Assembly: GCA_964654535.1 (NCBI GenBank)
Contig: CAZZIZ010000041.1
Span: forward strand, 1-20,546
Direction of reading: 5' to 3'
From: CAZZIZ01 sp964654535
GTDB taxonomy: Bacteria > Bacteroidota > Bacteroidia > Chitinophagales > UBA2359
Length of the DNA: 20,546 bases
The notes under the pieces are model-generated. The model worked only from the letters and a program-made list of their open reading frames with translations. It had not been told where the DNA came from and searched no databases. Below are positions 1-6,947 of the stretch, in pieces (the first letter of the stretch is position 1; every line of letters begins with the position of its first letter). A program made the position numbers and the translations under genes.

Positions 1-89
1 ATGGTGCGAGCCTCCCGGCTCGTACCGTTAATTCCTTCGGAAATTTCCCCTTTCCTTTCAATTCAGACCCGACTGTTTTCCCGACTAGC

Positions 90-128
90 TTCAAACGCTT
101 TTGCAAGAGTACGTGGGCGAAACAAGGC
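90..128. repeat. 39-nt direct repeat, copy 1
   Basis: This 39-nt segment recurs at 307-345 in the same orientation with one mismatch (A at 105, T at 322). It starts TTCAAACGCTTTTG and ends GCGAAACAAGGC. Each copy is followed within about 8-15 nt by a short palindrome (137-156 after this copy, 360-375 after the other). Read on the minus strand both copies encode the same peptide stretch, ALFRPRTLAKAFE, but neither lies in a recognisable gene, so this is probably repeat conservation and not protein conservation. Confidence 0.8.
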
Positions 129-136
129 TTCAATCG

Positions 137-156
137 TCCTGATCTCCAGATCAGGA
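137..156. repeat. REP-like palindrome 1
   Basis: This is a perfect inverted repeat with 9-nt arms (TCCTGATCT and AGATCAGGA) around a 2-nt spacer. It is one of several short palindromes within the first 375 nt whose arms differ in sequence while staying self-complementary. There is no T-tract directly after it on either strand, so it does not look like a simple terminator. A REP-type element is the best guess. Confidence 0.6.
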
Positions 157-169
157 TGCTTTAATTGGA

Positions 170-297
170 GGATTTGCAATCCGACCTGATTTGCTTTTGT
201 ATTCCCAATTCCTTTCAATAATTCTGCTGCCTTCGGCGACTCGATATTAGATCGATTGCAAATCGATCGGTTTGTGCATCCCGATCGCAGATCGGGA
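170..297. repeat. Cluster of three palindromes with GCA/TGC loops
   Basis: Three short hairpins are visible. At 170-182, GGATT and AATCC flank TGC. At 250-268, GATCGATT and AATCGATC flank GCA. At 279-297, TCCCGATC and GATCGGGA flank GCA. All share a 3-nt loop of GCA or its complement TGC, and GAT/ATC-rich arms. The 279-297 hairpin is followed by an eight-T run (301-308), so it could also terminate rightward transcription, although no rightward gene lies upstream inside the window. The shared loop and variable paired arms are typical of REP-type elements. Confidence 0.6.
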
Positions 298-306
298 CGA
301 TTTTTT

Positions 307-345
307 TTCAAACGCTTTTGCTAGAGTACGTGGGCGAAACAAGGC
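307..345. repeat. 39-nt direct repeat, copy 2
   Basis: This is the second copy of the repeat described at 90-128, identical at 38 of 39 positions. It directly follows the hairpin at 279-297 and its T-run, and is followed by the imperfect palindrome at 360-375 (arms TCCGA and TCGGA). Upstream of the copy the sequence differs from copy 1, so the duplication is limited to this segment plus the associated palindrome arrangement. Confidence 0.8.
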
Positions 346-432
346 GCCAACTAATGTACTCCGATTGAATTCGGAACGTTTGGTTGTCGAGATTTCTCCC
401 TTAGTCGAAATGAAAAAATGAAGAGTAAATAT

Positions 433-468
433 ATCCTGACAATCCTGTAAATCCTGAGAATCTTGATT
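433..468. repeat. 9-bp tandem repeat, four units
   Basis: Four consecutive 9-nt units are visible: ATCCTGACA, ATCCTGTAA, ATCCTGAGA and ATCTTGATT. The first six bases are almost invariant (one C to T change in the last unit) while the last three vary. The tract ends 10 nt before the larger structured repeat at 479-640 and may form its border. Confidence 0.75.
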
Positions 469-478
469 CAGACAAAAA

Positions 479-640
479 GCGTGAGGGATGGAGACCTTTG
501 TGGAGCTCCTGTTGGAAAAAGCAAGCAAAGACCTTAGCTCCTTAAGAGCTAGAAGGGCTTTTTGCTTTTTGCAGAACAGAGCGACGGTCGAGAGCCCGAC
601 CCCGAACTTTGCGAAGCAAGATGTGAGCGGGGCACGCCCA
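479..640. repeat. Structured intergenic repeat, copy A
   Basis: This segment starts GCGTGAGGGATGG and ends GGGCACGCCCA. It shares ordered blocks with the segment at 13702-13906: GCGTGAGGGAT, then AGAGCGAC, then AGCCCGACCCCGA, then CACGCCCA. The stretches between the blocks are unrelated in sequence, although both can fold into hairpins (here, for example, AGCTC and GAGCT arms near 533-547). From memory, comparable GAGGGAT...GCCCGACCC...CGCCC elements occur between genes in many Bacteroidota; that could not be checked here. It is non-coding as far as can be seen. Confidence 0.7.
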
Positions 641-952
641 AATTTTAACATTAAAGTACAGGCATAAAAAAACCTTAGGTACCAAAACGAAAAAACCGCC
701 GACCCTGAAGAATCGACGGTTAACCTAAAAATTAATGGAACTATTCAGTTCTATCGAATTATCATACTTGGAGTTCTATTCTAAAGACTCGTTAGATCAG
801 GAAAACGTTGTCCGCGAATTTTGAATAGAATTTGATTATCGGCAGTTTAATAGAATCTGTCTCTAACCTGACTACAAGGTAGGGGATAGGTGCGCTGGAT
901 TATAGGCGTTTTGGGCTTTTGGACAAGCCGCGCCTCAAGGGGAAATTTAGAA
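641..952. other. Gene-free stretch 3' of the omega-amidase gene
   Basis: No supportable gene lies here on either strand. The only clear element is the leftward terminator hairpin at 694-721. The 230 nt between it and the omega-amidase stop codon at 953 hold short minus-strand reading frames that are stop-bounded and lack a convincing start. They may be a long 3' untranslated region, a decayed gene end, or a small RNA. Confidence 0.5.
694..721 (-). terminator. Rho-independent terminator for leftward transcription
   Basis: Two 9-nt arms (694-702 and 713-721) surround a 10-nt loop. In the minus-strand RNA they pair as AACCGUCGA with UCGGCGGUU, including one G-U pair, and the hairpin is followed by a U-run from the A-tract at 690-695. 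It is the first good terminator downstream of the smc-aminotransferase-amidase cluster, although it lies about 230 nt past the last stop codon. Confidence 0.6.
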
Positions 953-1735
953 TTATGCATCTATACTAAAGCTATCGCCGTCTTTGAGGAAGGGCAACTT
1001 TTGTCGATATTGGTCTTGCGCAGCCTTGTCGAGCGTGGCACTCACTATGCCAGCGGTATCTGCGTGCTGCTGTAGTATGGTGCCGTCGTAGGCGATGATT
1101 GAGGTTTCGCCTTTGTACTCGTGCTCGTTGCCGTCTGTGCCCACAATATTGACGCCCATGGTGTAGCTCTGGTTCTCTATAGCACGGCCGAGCAGTAGAT
1201 GCTTCCAGTGCAAACTTCTAGGTGTCGGCCAGTTGGCAACATAGATGAGTAGATCGTATTGACCATTGTTTCTGCTCCAAACTGGAAAGCGCAGGTCATA
1301 ACAAACCAGTGGACAAATGCGCCATCCCAAAAAATCGACGATTAATCTTTCGCTTCCTGCAGTGTATACTTCACCTTCGCCAGCGTAGTTGAATAGATGG
1401 CGTTTGTTGTAAGTAGAAATGGCGCCATCTGGTTTGACCCAATACAAGCGATTGTAAAACGCGCTTCCATCTTTTATAATCAGGCTGCCGCAAACCGCTG
1501 CTTGCTTTTTTGCGGCTAAGTCTATCATCCATTGCACCGAGGGGCCATCCGGTGCTTCTGCTTGACTCGCATCCATGGAAAAACCGGTAGTGAACATTTC
1601 TGATAGCACAATGATATCGCTGTCATTGCTGTCCAAGTCAGCGAGCATTTCGCTAAGTCTTTCTCGATTCTTTTCTGCTTGATGCCATAGCGGTTGGTAC
1701 TGCACCGCGCTGATTTTCAATTGTTCCTTTTTCAT
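953..1735 (-). CDS. Omega-amidase, nitrilase superfamily
   Basis: The product has 260 residues, normal for the family. The nitrilase Glu-Lys-Cys triad is visible: E46 in VLSEMFTTGF, K111 in YNKRHLF and C145 in CYDLRFP. The CYDLRFP and NWPxxR motifs are typical of bacterial omega-amidases (YafV-like; mammalian NIT2), which hydrolyse alpha-ketoglutaramate or alpha-ketosuccinamate to the 2-oxoacid and ammonia in the cytosol. There is no signal peptide. The gene begins 4 nt after the stop of an aminotransferase gene. Such enzymes produce the alpha-keto amides that omega-amidase removes, and this pairing supports the assignment. A general carbon-nitrogen hydrolase with another amide substrate remains possible. 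The ATG at 1733-1735 gives the start expected from family alignments (KISAVQYQP near the N-terminus). Confidence 0.88.
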   Translation of the reverse strand: MKKEQLKISAVQYQPLWHQAEKNRERLSEMLADLDSNDSDIIVLSEMFTTGFSMDASQAEAPDGPSVQWMIDLAAKKQAAVCGSLIIKDGSAFYNRLYWVKPDGAISTYNKRHLFNYAGEGEVYTAGSERLIVDFLGWRICPLVCYDLRFPVWSRNNGQYDLLIYVANWPTPRSLHWKHLLLGRAIENQSYTMGVNIVGTDGNEHEYKGETSIIAYDGTILQQHADTAGIVSATLDKAAQDQYRQKLPFLKDGDSFSIDA

Positions 1736-1739
1736 GGTG

Positions 1740-2897
1740 CTAGAGTTGACATAGTTTTTCGGCGGCCTTGCTTAAAGTCTCTTCGTCTTTGGCGAAGCAA
1801 AAGCGCAAGACTTTGTTGTCATGTTTGTTGTGGTAAAATGCGCTGACAGGAATGCTCGAAACGCCAATGCTTTTGGTGAGCTCTTGTGCATACTCCATAT
1901 CTGGCTTTTGACTCAAGACTGAGTAATCTGCCAATTGAAAATAGGAACCTCGACAGGGGAGGAGTTTGAATTTGCTCTCCGCCATTTTGCTGGCGAAGAA
2001 GTCGCGTTTCTTTTCGTAGAATGCGTTTAAGTCTAGGTAAGTACTTTCATCGGCTAAGAAGTCGGCTAGCGCATATTGTATGGGCGTGTTGGCCGAAAAG
2101 ACTTCAAACTGATGCACCTTGCGTATTTCATAAGTTATGTCCGGTGGAGCTATGAAGTAGCCCATTTTCCAGCCCGTGTTATTGAAAACTTTACCAAAGG
2201 AATAAGTACAAACACTTCTCTCGCGCAGCGCAGGGTAGCGTAACATACTGTTATGCTCTGCACCTTCGTAAATCAAATGCTGATACACTTCGTCGCACAA
2301 AATGTAAAAATCGTTTCTGTTGCTTAAGTCTGTTAGCGCCTCGATGTCTTTTGCGCCGAGTAGTGTACCGCTGGGGTTGTTGGGCGTATTGACAATGAGC
2401 AGTTTCGTTTTACTGGAAACCGCAGCCGCAACTTCGTCCCAGGGAATTCTGTACTCCGGAAAGGAAAGTGAAACGTAAACGGGTTTGCCGCCCGCCAACT
2501 TAACAGCTGGCACATAACTATCGTAGGCTGGTTCGATAATAATGACCTCGTCGCCAGGATTTACCAAGGCGGTTATGCTTGCGAACAACGCTTGGGTCGC
2601 ACCAACGCTAATGGTAATCTCTTCTTTCGGGTTGAGTTCCACTCCGTATAGCCGCTGCACTTTCTTGGCCAGCGCTTGAGTTAAAGCAGGAACACCGCCC
2701 ATAGGGGCGTACTGATTTTTGCCCTCGCGCATGTGTTTATACACGAGATCAATCAGCTTGCTGTCCATAGCAATGTTGGGAAAGCCTTGCGCTAGATTAA
2801 TGGCATTGTGCTTGGCTGACAGCCGAGCCATAACCGTAAAGATGGTAGTCTCCAATCCTGGAAGCTTAGAACTTGCTTCGAGTGCTGAATTTACCAC
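1740..2897 (-). CDS. PLP-dependent aminotransferase, methionine/glutamine (kynurenine) type
   Basis: This is a fold-type I, class I/II aminotransferase of 385 residues, close to the YbdL / glutamine transaminase K / kynurenine aminotransferase group. Visible residues are the N-terminal SKLPGLETTIFTVM block, N174 in NNPSGT, D202 and Y205 in CDEVY, the PLP-binding lysine K236 in SFGKVF followed by TGWKMGY, and R365 in VLRFCF for the substrate carboxylate. It should transfer amino groups from methionine, glutamine or aromatic amino acids to 2-oxoacids. The start is GTG at 2895-2897, 6 nt after the smc stop; no ATG, GTG or TTG lies between it and the conserved N-terminal motif, so this start is well supported. 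The gene sits between smc and the omega-amidase gene with very short gaps, so all three are probably co-transcribed. Confidence 0.9.
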   Translation of the reverse strand: MVNSALEASSKLPGLETTIFTVMARLSAKHNAINLAQGFPNIAMDSKLIDLVYKHMREGKNQYAPMGGVPALTQALAKKVQRLYGVELNPKEEITISVGATQALFASITALVNPGDEVIIIEPAYDSYVPAVKLAGGKPVYVSLSFPEYRIPWDEVAAAVSSKTKLLIVNTPNNPSGTLLGAKDIEALTDLSNRNDFYILCDEVYQHLIYEGAEHNSMLRYPALRERSVCTYSFGKVFNNTGWKMGYFIAPPDITYEIRKVHQFEVFSANTPIQYALADFLADESTYLDLNAFYEKKRDFFASKMAESKFKLLPCRGSYFQLADYSVLSQKPDMEYAQELTKSIGVSSIPVSAFYHNKHDNKVLRFCFAKDEETLSKAAEKLCQL

Positions 2898-2903
2898 GGC
2901 GTT

Positions 2904-5900
2904 TTAGTTCAGGCTGCTGAAGTCTACTGGCACCGCTTTTGAAATACCAGTTTGAGCCATTACAATACCGTAGATATTATCGGCAGTTGCCATTGTCGCC
3001 TTGTTGTGGGTTACCAGAATGAACTGCGACTTCGCCGAGAACTCTCTAATGATGTTGTTGAATTTCTCCACGTTGATGTCATCCAACGGAGCATCTACCT
3101 CATCAAGAACACAAAACGGAGCTGGTTTCAGCAAGTACAAAGAGAAGATTAGTGAAATAGCAGTAAGCGCTTTTTCACCTCCCGACAACTGATCAATGGT
3201 TAGAGGACGCTTACCTTTTGGACGCGCCATTATTTCCACCTTAGAATCCAAAGGATTATCAGGATCAGATAATCTCAAGTCGCAAGTATCGCCTTCGTTA
3301 AAGAGCTTGGTAAAGATGTATTTGAAGTTTTCGCGGGTGCGGTTGAAGGCATCCATAAACTTCATCGTTGCCGTAGCCTCAATTTCTTTAATGGTTTGCA
3401 TCAAGGAATCCTTCGCTTGTAGCAAATCTTCCTTCTGTCCATTTATGAAATTGACACGATCTTGCATTTCGTTGTACGCTTCGACTGCAAAAGGATTCAC
3501 TTCACCAAAGTTGGCGATGCGGTTTTTCAATTTCTCCACCTTTTCTTCCAACTCCTCAAAAGGCATATCTACCGTTGGCTCGCCTTCAAGTAGTTCGTTT
3601 ATGTCCACGTTGAACTCAATAGACATACGCTCTTTTACAGAAAGCATATCCATTTGCAAAGTGTTGAACTTGTCCTTCAGTTCATTAATGACAAAATCAA
3701 TTTGCTCTTTGTTCTTTTGAACCTCGCGCATCTCTTTGTCCTTCTCGTCTATTTCACCACGATATTTGTAGTAGGCCTCTTCTTTGGCCGCAACATTTTT
3801 CTCGAGATCTTCTTTTACGTTGTACAAATCCTTTAAACCGCTGTCGCTGTTTTTGATTTGGTTTTCGATAGACTCCAGTTCTGTAGTACAAGAAGCCAGC
3901 GATTCGTGTTGCTCCTTCACTTGTTGCTCCAACTCAACCGAGCGGTTTTGCTTGTGGAAGATGTTTTGCTGTGAAGTGCTTATTATACTTTCCTGTTTGT
4001 GGAAGGCAATGTTCTTTTCGTTATATAGCGCTGCAGAAGTTTGCTGTTTCTTTTCAATCTCATCGAAACGACGACGTACTATCTCAACCTGGCTTTCCAA
4101 TTCACCTTCTTGCTTTTTCACTTGGCGAATCTCACCATCCAGTTCCTTCGCACGAACGCTCAAGTTCTCAATAGTCGAAACCATATCCACGCCCTGACTT
4201 TGATGGTCAGTTAAGAAGAGCTCAAAGTTCTTGATATTGGTTGCGCAAGTAATGATGTCGTTATCGATGGTCGATAATGCCTTTTGAACAATACTCATTT
4301 GTTCTTCTGGCATTTGCGTTTTCAATTGCGCTAGTTCTGCAACCGCTTTTTCCAGCTCAGTATTCACGTCCATTTCGGCAACTTCCAGCTCAGAAATTTG
4401 ACGCGCCAAAGTTTCTAAGTGCTCCAAACGACCGATGCGCTTTCCTTCCATAGAACTGCTCGCTCCACCGCGGACAATCCCTTTTTGATTTACCACCTTT
4501 CCGCTTTTGCTTATCAGTGTAGCGTGTGGGTTCGAACGACTCACGTCGCCCATTCTATCTTCGTCTACTAAGAAAGTGTTGCTAAACAAATGATCGACCA
4601 ACTTGCGATAAGTAGGATCAACCTGAACCACCGATGCAGCAGGAACGGCACCCATTATGGATTCGCTAGCAGCGGCAGCACTTAACTGATCAAGTACTAT
4701 AAAGCTAGCGCGACCCTTCTGATCGTTGCGGAGCATGTCTACTGCGCGGTAAGCATCCTCTACACGATGCACCACGTAGTGACTCAACAGAGGCTCTAAG
4801 AACAATTCGATTGCGCCTTTGTATTCTGGCTGCGCGCTAATGATATCAGAAACCAAGACGCGGTTGCTCGACCAAACTGTATTCTCTTTTAAATAACGAA
4901 TTGAATCAGGCGAGCCTTCCAAATCGTCAACCATACTTTTCGTCAATGAAAACTCATTGCGCTGTACGTCTAGTTGACGTCGGGTTTTGTAAAGCTTTTC
5001 CTTTACCGTTTCTATCTGCGTTTCCGCTAAGGATATTTTTTCTTTCAACTGATCGCGCTCGCCTTGAACCGTTTCTAAACGAGCAAACTCTGTCAATCGC
5101 GAAGCTTCTAATACGGCCAGCTTACTGCGTACCGCATTCAAATCTTCTTCACGAGTTTGAGACTTTATTTTGTTGGTTGCCACATCGTTTTCCAGGCTCT
5201 GTACTTGAGTACGTGCTATGGCTTGCTCTTTTTCAAAAGCGTGCACTTGCGTGCGTACCTCGACCAACTGCGATTCGTAGTTCTGCAGTTTAGACTTTTG
5301 CTCTTCGTACTCCGCCCGTACCTCATCGCTCTCTCGCTTGGTGCTTTGTAAGCCGCCTTCCAACTCGCCGAGTACTTTTACTTCTTCCAGAGAACTGGTC
5401 TCTAACTCTTCTAGCTCGGTCTTTAGTTTTGTTATGTGGTATTCATCTTCCTGAATACGATTGCTCAAGGTTTCTTTCTTTTCACGCAGGAAACGAATAC
5501 GCTCGGAGAGAATACCCTTGTTGTTTTCCTCACTGCGCAATTGTTCCACACCTTCGTTGAGCTCTTTTTGCGCTTCCGCCAAGTCTTGTTCCTTAGCCAC
5601 CAACAGACGTTTCGATTCCGCCAAGAAAGCATCCAGTTTGTTAACTGTAGTTTCCAGGGCCAATTTGTTATCGTCTTGTTCGGCTTGCTTTTGCTTTAGG
5701 TTCGCAAAAATAGTTTTGTGATCCTTCAACTTAAACATCGTTAAGTTGAGCGAGAAGTCTTTGTACTTCTCTTTTATTTTGTTGTAACGCTCCGCTTTTT
5801 TAGCTTGCTTTTCCAGCGCCTTCAAATTGTTTTCTATTTCCGCCAACAAATCGTCGACACGATCCAAGTCGACTTGGGTTAGATTCAATTTGTTAAGCGT

Positions 5901-6428
5901 TTCTTTTTTGCGCTGCTTGTATTTCGAAATATTAGAAGCCTGTTCAAAAAGCTTACGACGTATATCGTCTTTGTCAGCCAAAATTTCGCTGATCATACCC
6001 AGCTCGATAATGGCGTACGAGTCGCTGCTGATACCTGTGTCGGAGAATAACTCGCGAATATCTTTCAATCGGCACTTTACGTCGTTGAGGCGGTATTCAC
6101 TTTCTCCCGTTCGGTAAACCGTTCTGGCGACGGTTACGGTGCTAAATTCTGTCGGCAAGAGTCCACGATCATTGTCAAAAGTCAGGGCCACGTGAGCGCG
6201 ATTGGCCTGCTTTTTCTTGCTGGTACCGTTGAAAATCAGGTTATCGATCTTGTTCGAGCGCAGTGTTTTTATGCGTTGTTCACCCAAAACCCAGCGTAGG
6301 GCATCGACCACATTGGATTTTCCGCAGCCATTTGGCCCAACAACCCCAGTTATGTCCTTGTTAAAGTTGAGCACCGTTTTCTCCGCGAAGCTCTTAAACC
6401 CTTGAATCTCAATCGTTGATAATCTCAC
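2904..6428 (-). CDS. smc: Chromosome segregation protein SMC
   Basis: This full-length SMC ATPase has 1174 residues. The N-terminal head carries Walker A (GPNGCGKSN, residues 31-39), and ELGMISEIL (142-150) occupies the Q-loop-proximal position. A long coiled coil (about 165-510) leads to the hinge (about 520-665, with Gly-rich IVRGGASSS). A returning coiled coil (about 670-1010) reaches the C-terminal head with the signature LSGGEKA (1081-1087) and Walker B CVLDEVDAPLDD (from 1106, D1109 and E1110). SMC dimers with ScpA/ScpB organise and segregate the chromosome. Start is GTG at 6426-6428; an AGGA lies a few bases upstream, and an earlier start would only add non-conserved residues. No ScpA or ScpB gene is in the window. 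It is the first gene of the leftward cluster with the aminotransferase and amidase. Confidence 0.97.
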   Translation of the reverse strand: MRLSTIEIQGFKSFAEKTVLNFNKDITGVVGPNGCGKSNVVDALRWVLGEQRIKTLRSNKIDNLIFNGTSKKKQANRAHVALTFDNDRGLLPTEFSTVTVARTVYRTGESEYRLNDVKCRLKDIRELFSDTGISSDSYAIIELGMISEILADKDDIRRKLFEQASNISKYKQRKKETLNKLNLTQVDLDRVDDLLAEIENNLKALEKQAKKAERYNKIKEKYKDFSLNLTMFKLKDHKTIFANLKQKQAEQDDNKLALETTVNKLDAFLAESKRLLVAKEQDLAEAQKELNEGVEQLRSEENNKGILSERIRFLREKKETLSNRIQEDEYHITKLKTELEELETSSLEEVKVLGELEGGLQSTKRESDEVRAEYEEQKSKLQNYESQLVEVRTQVHAFEKEQAIARTQVQSLENDVATNKIKSQTREEDLNAVRSKLAVLEASRLTEFARLETVQGERDQLKEKISLAETQIETVKEKLYKTRRQLDVQRNEFSLTKSMVDDLEGSPDSIRYLKENTVWSSNRVLVSDIISAQPEYKGAIELFLEPLLSHYVVHRVEDAYRAVDMLRNDQKGRASFIVLDQLSAAAASESIMGAVPAASVVQVDPTYRKLVDHLFSNTFLVDEDRMGDVSRSNPHATLISKSGKVVNQKGIVRGGASSSMEGKRIGRLEHLETLARQISELEVAEMDVNTELEKAVAELAQLKTQMPEEQMSIVQKALSTIDNDIITCATNIKNFELFLTDHQSQGVDMVSTIENLSVRAKELDGEIRQVKKQEGELESQVEIVRRRFDEIEKKQQTSAALYNEKNIAFHKQESIISTSQQNIFHKQNRSVELEQQVKEQHESLASCTTELESIENQIKNSDSGLKDLYNVKEDLEKNVAAKEEAYYKYRGEIDEKDKEMREVQKNKEQIDFVINELKDKFNTLQMDMLSVKERMSIEFNVDINELLEGEPTVDMPFEELEEKVEKLKNRIANFGEVNPFAVEAYNEMQDRVNFINGQKEDLLQAKDSLMQTIKEIEATATMKFMDAFNRTRENFKYIFTKLFNEGDTCDLRLSDPDNPLDSKVEIMARPKGKRPLTIDQLSGGEKALTAISLIFSLYLLKPAPFCVLDEVDAPLDDINVEKFNNIIREFSAKSQFILVTHNKATMATADNIYGIVMAQTGISKAVPVDFSSLN

Positions 6429-6947
6429 AATATTCCTATTTACCTAGCCCTGCGAATATACGGATTTGACCTGCCAATACCGTTTTTGGGCACTTTGATA
6501 CAGGCTCCTTTTGTGGAAAAAGGCTTGATGAGATGTTTGGTGGTTATTTGGGCAGCAACAGGCTATCCGCTCAAATTCGGCCCTTGCTTCACTATTTTCT
6601 AGTGGCACCTCATAACCGTTTCTATCCTGGCTGCGGAATAGCTTTCGAGATATTATTGTTACCGGAAGTCCAAAATCCAATAAGGTTAGAGATCCGACAC
6701 TAAAGAATACTAAGGCTTAATGAACAAGAATCCCCTAAGTCATTTGCACTCTTATTAGAATTTTTTAGTCATTCTATTCATAAAAAGAGTCTGCGCTCGA
6801 TTTTTTAAGCTGACTGAACGCGTAAGGTTTGCTGACTGAACGCGTAAGGTTTAATGAAAATATCGATTTATTTATGGCAAAAGCCTAATAAATTGAAGCT
6901 GTGTTTACACCGATATTATGCTTTTCTACAATCGAAATAATAAATAA
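6429..6947. other. Divergent intergenic region between smc and the exported dikinase-like gene
   Basis: About 520 nt separate two divergently transcribed genes. A minus-strand reading frame of 78 codons (6444-6680) resembles nothing recognisable and was not accepted. The right half is AT-rich and holds the 22-bp tandem duplication at 6809-6852. Promoters for both flanking genes must lie here, but no confident TAnnTTTG match with a properly spaced TTG was found. Confidence 0.5.
6809..6852. repeat. Perfect 22-bp tandem duplication
   Basis: Two identical, abutting 22-nt units occupy 6809-6830 and 6831-6852. Each starts GCTGACTGAACGCG and ends TAAGGTTT. The second copy ends 95 nt before the start codon of the exported dikinase-like gene. 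It could be a doubled regulator-binding site or a recent slippage or recombination duplication. Confidence 0.9.

Noticed and set aside
1..311. Two short reading frames (plus 1-189, minus 63-311)
   Set aside because: Both are made of palindromes and the 39-nt repeat, overlap each other, and show no protein-like composition or family motif.
247..651. 134-codon minus-strand reading frame
   Set aside because: It runs across the 39-nt repeat, the 9-bp minisatellite and repeat copy A; its only recognisable stretch is the repeat-derived ALFRPRTLAKAFE. It is better explained as non-coding repeat sequence.
4901..5293. 130-codon plus-strand frame and other plus-strand frames within 2952-6405
   Set aside because: All lie antisense to smc, whose full domain set is intact; they are shadow frames.
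6444..6680. 78-codon minus-strand frame between smc and the dikinase-like gene
   Set aside because: There is no recognisable motif, a Cys/His/Tyr-scattered composition and no clear initiation signal; it lies where the smc promoter should be.
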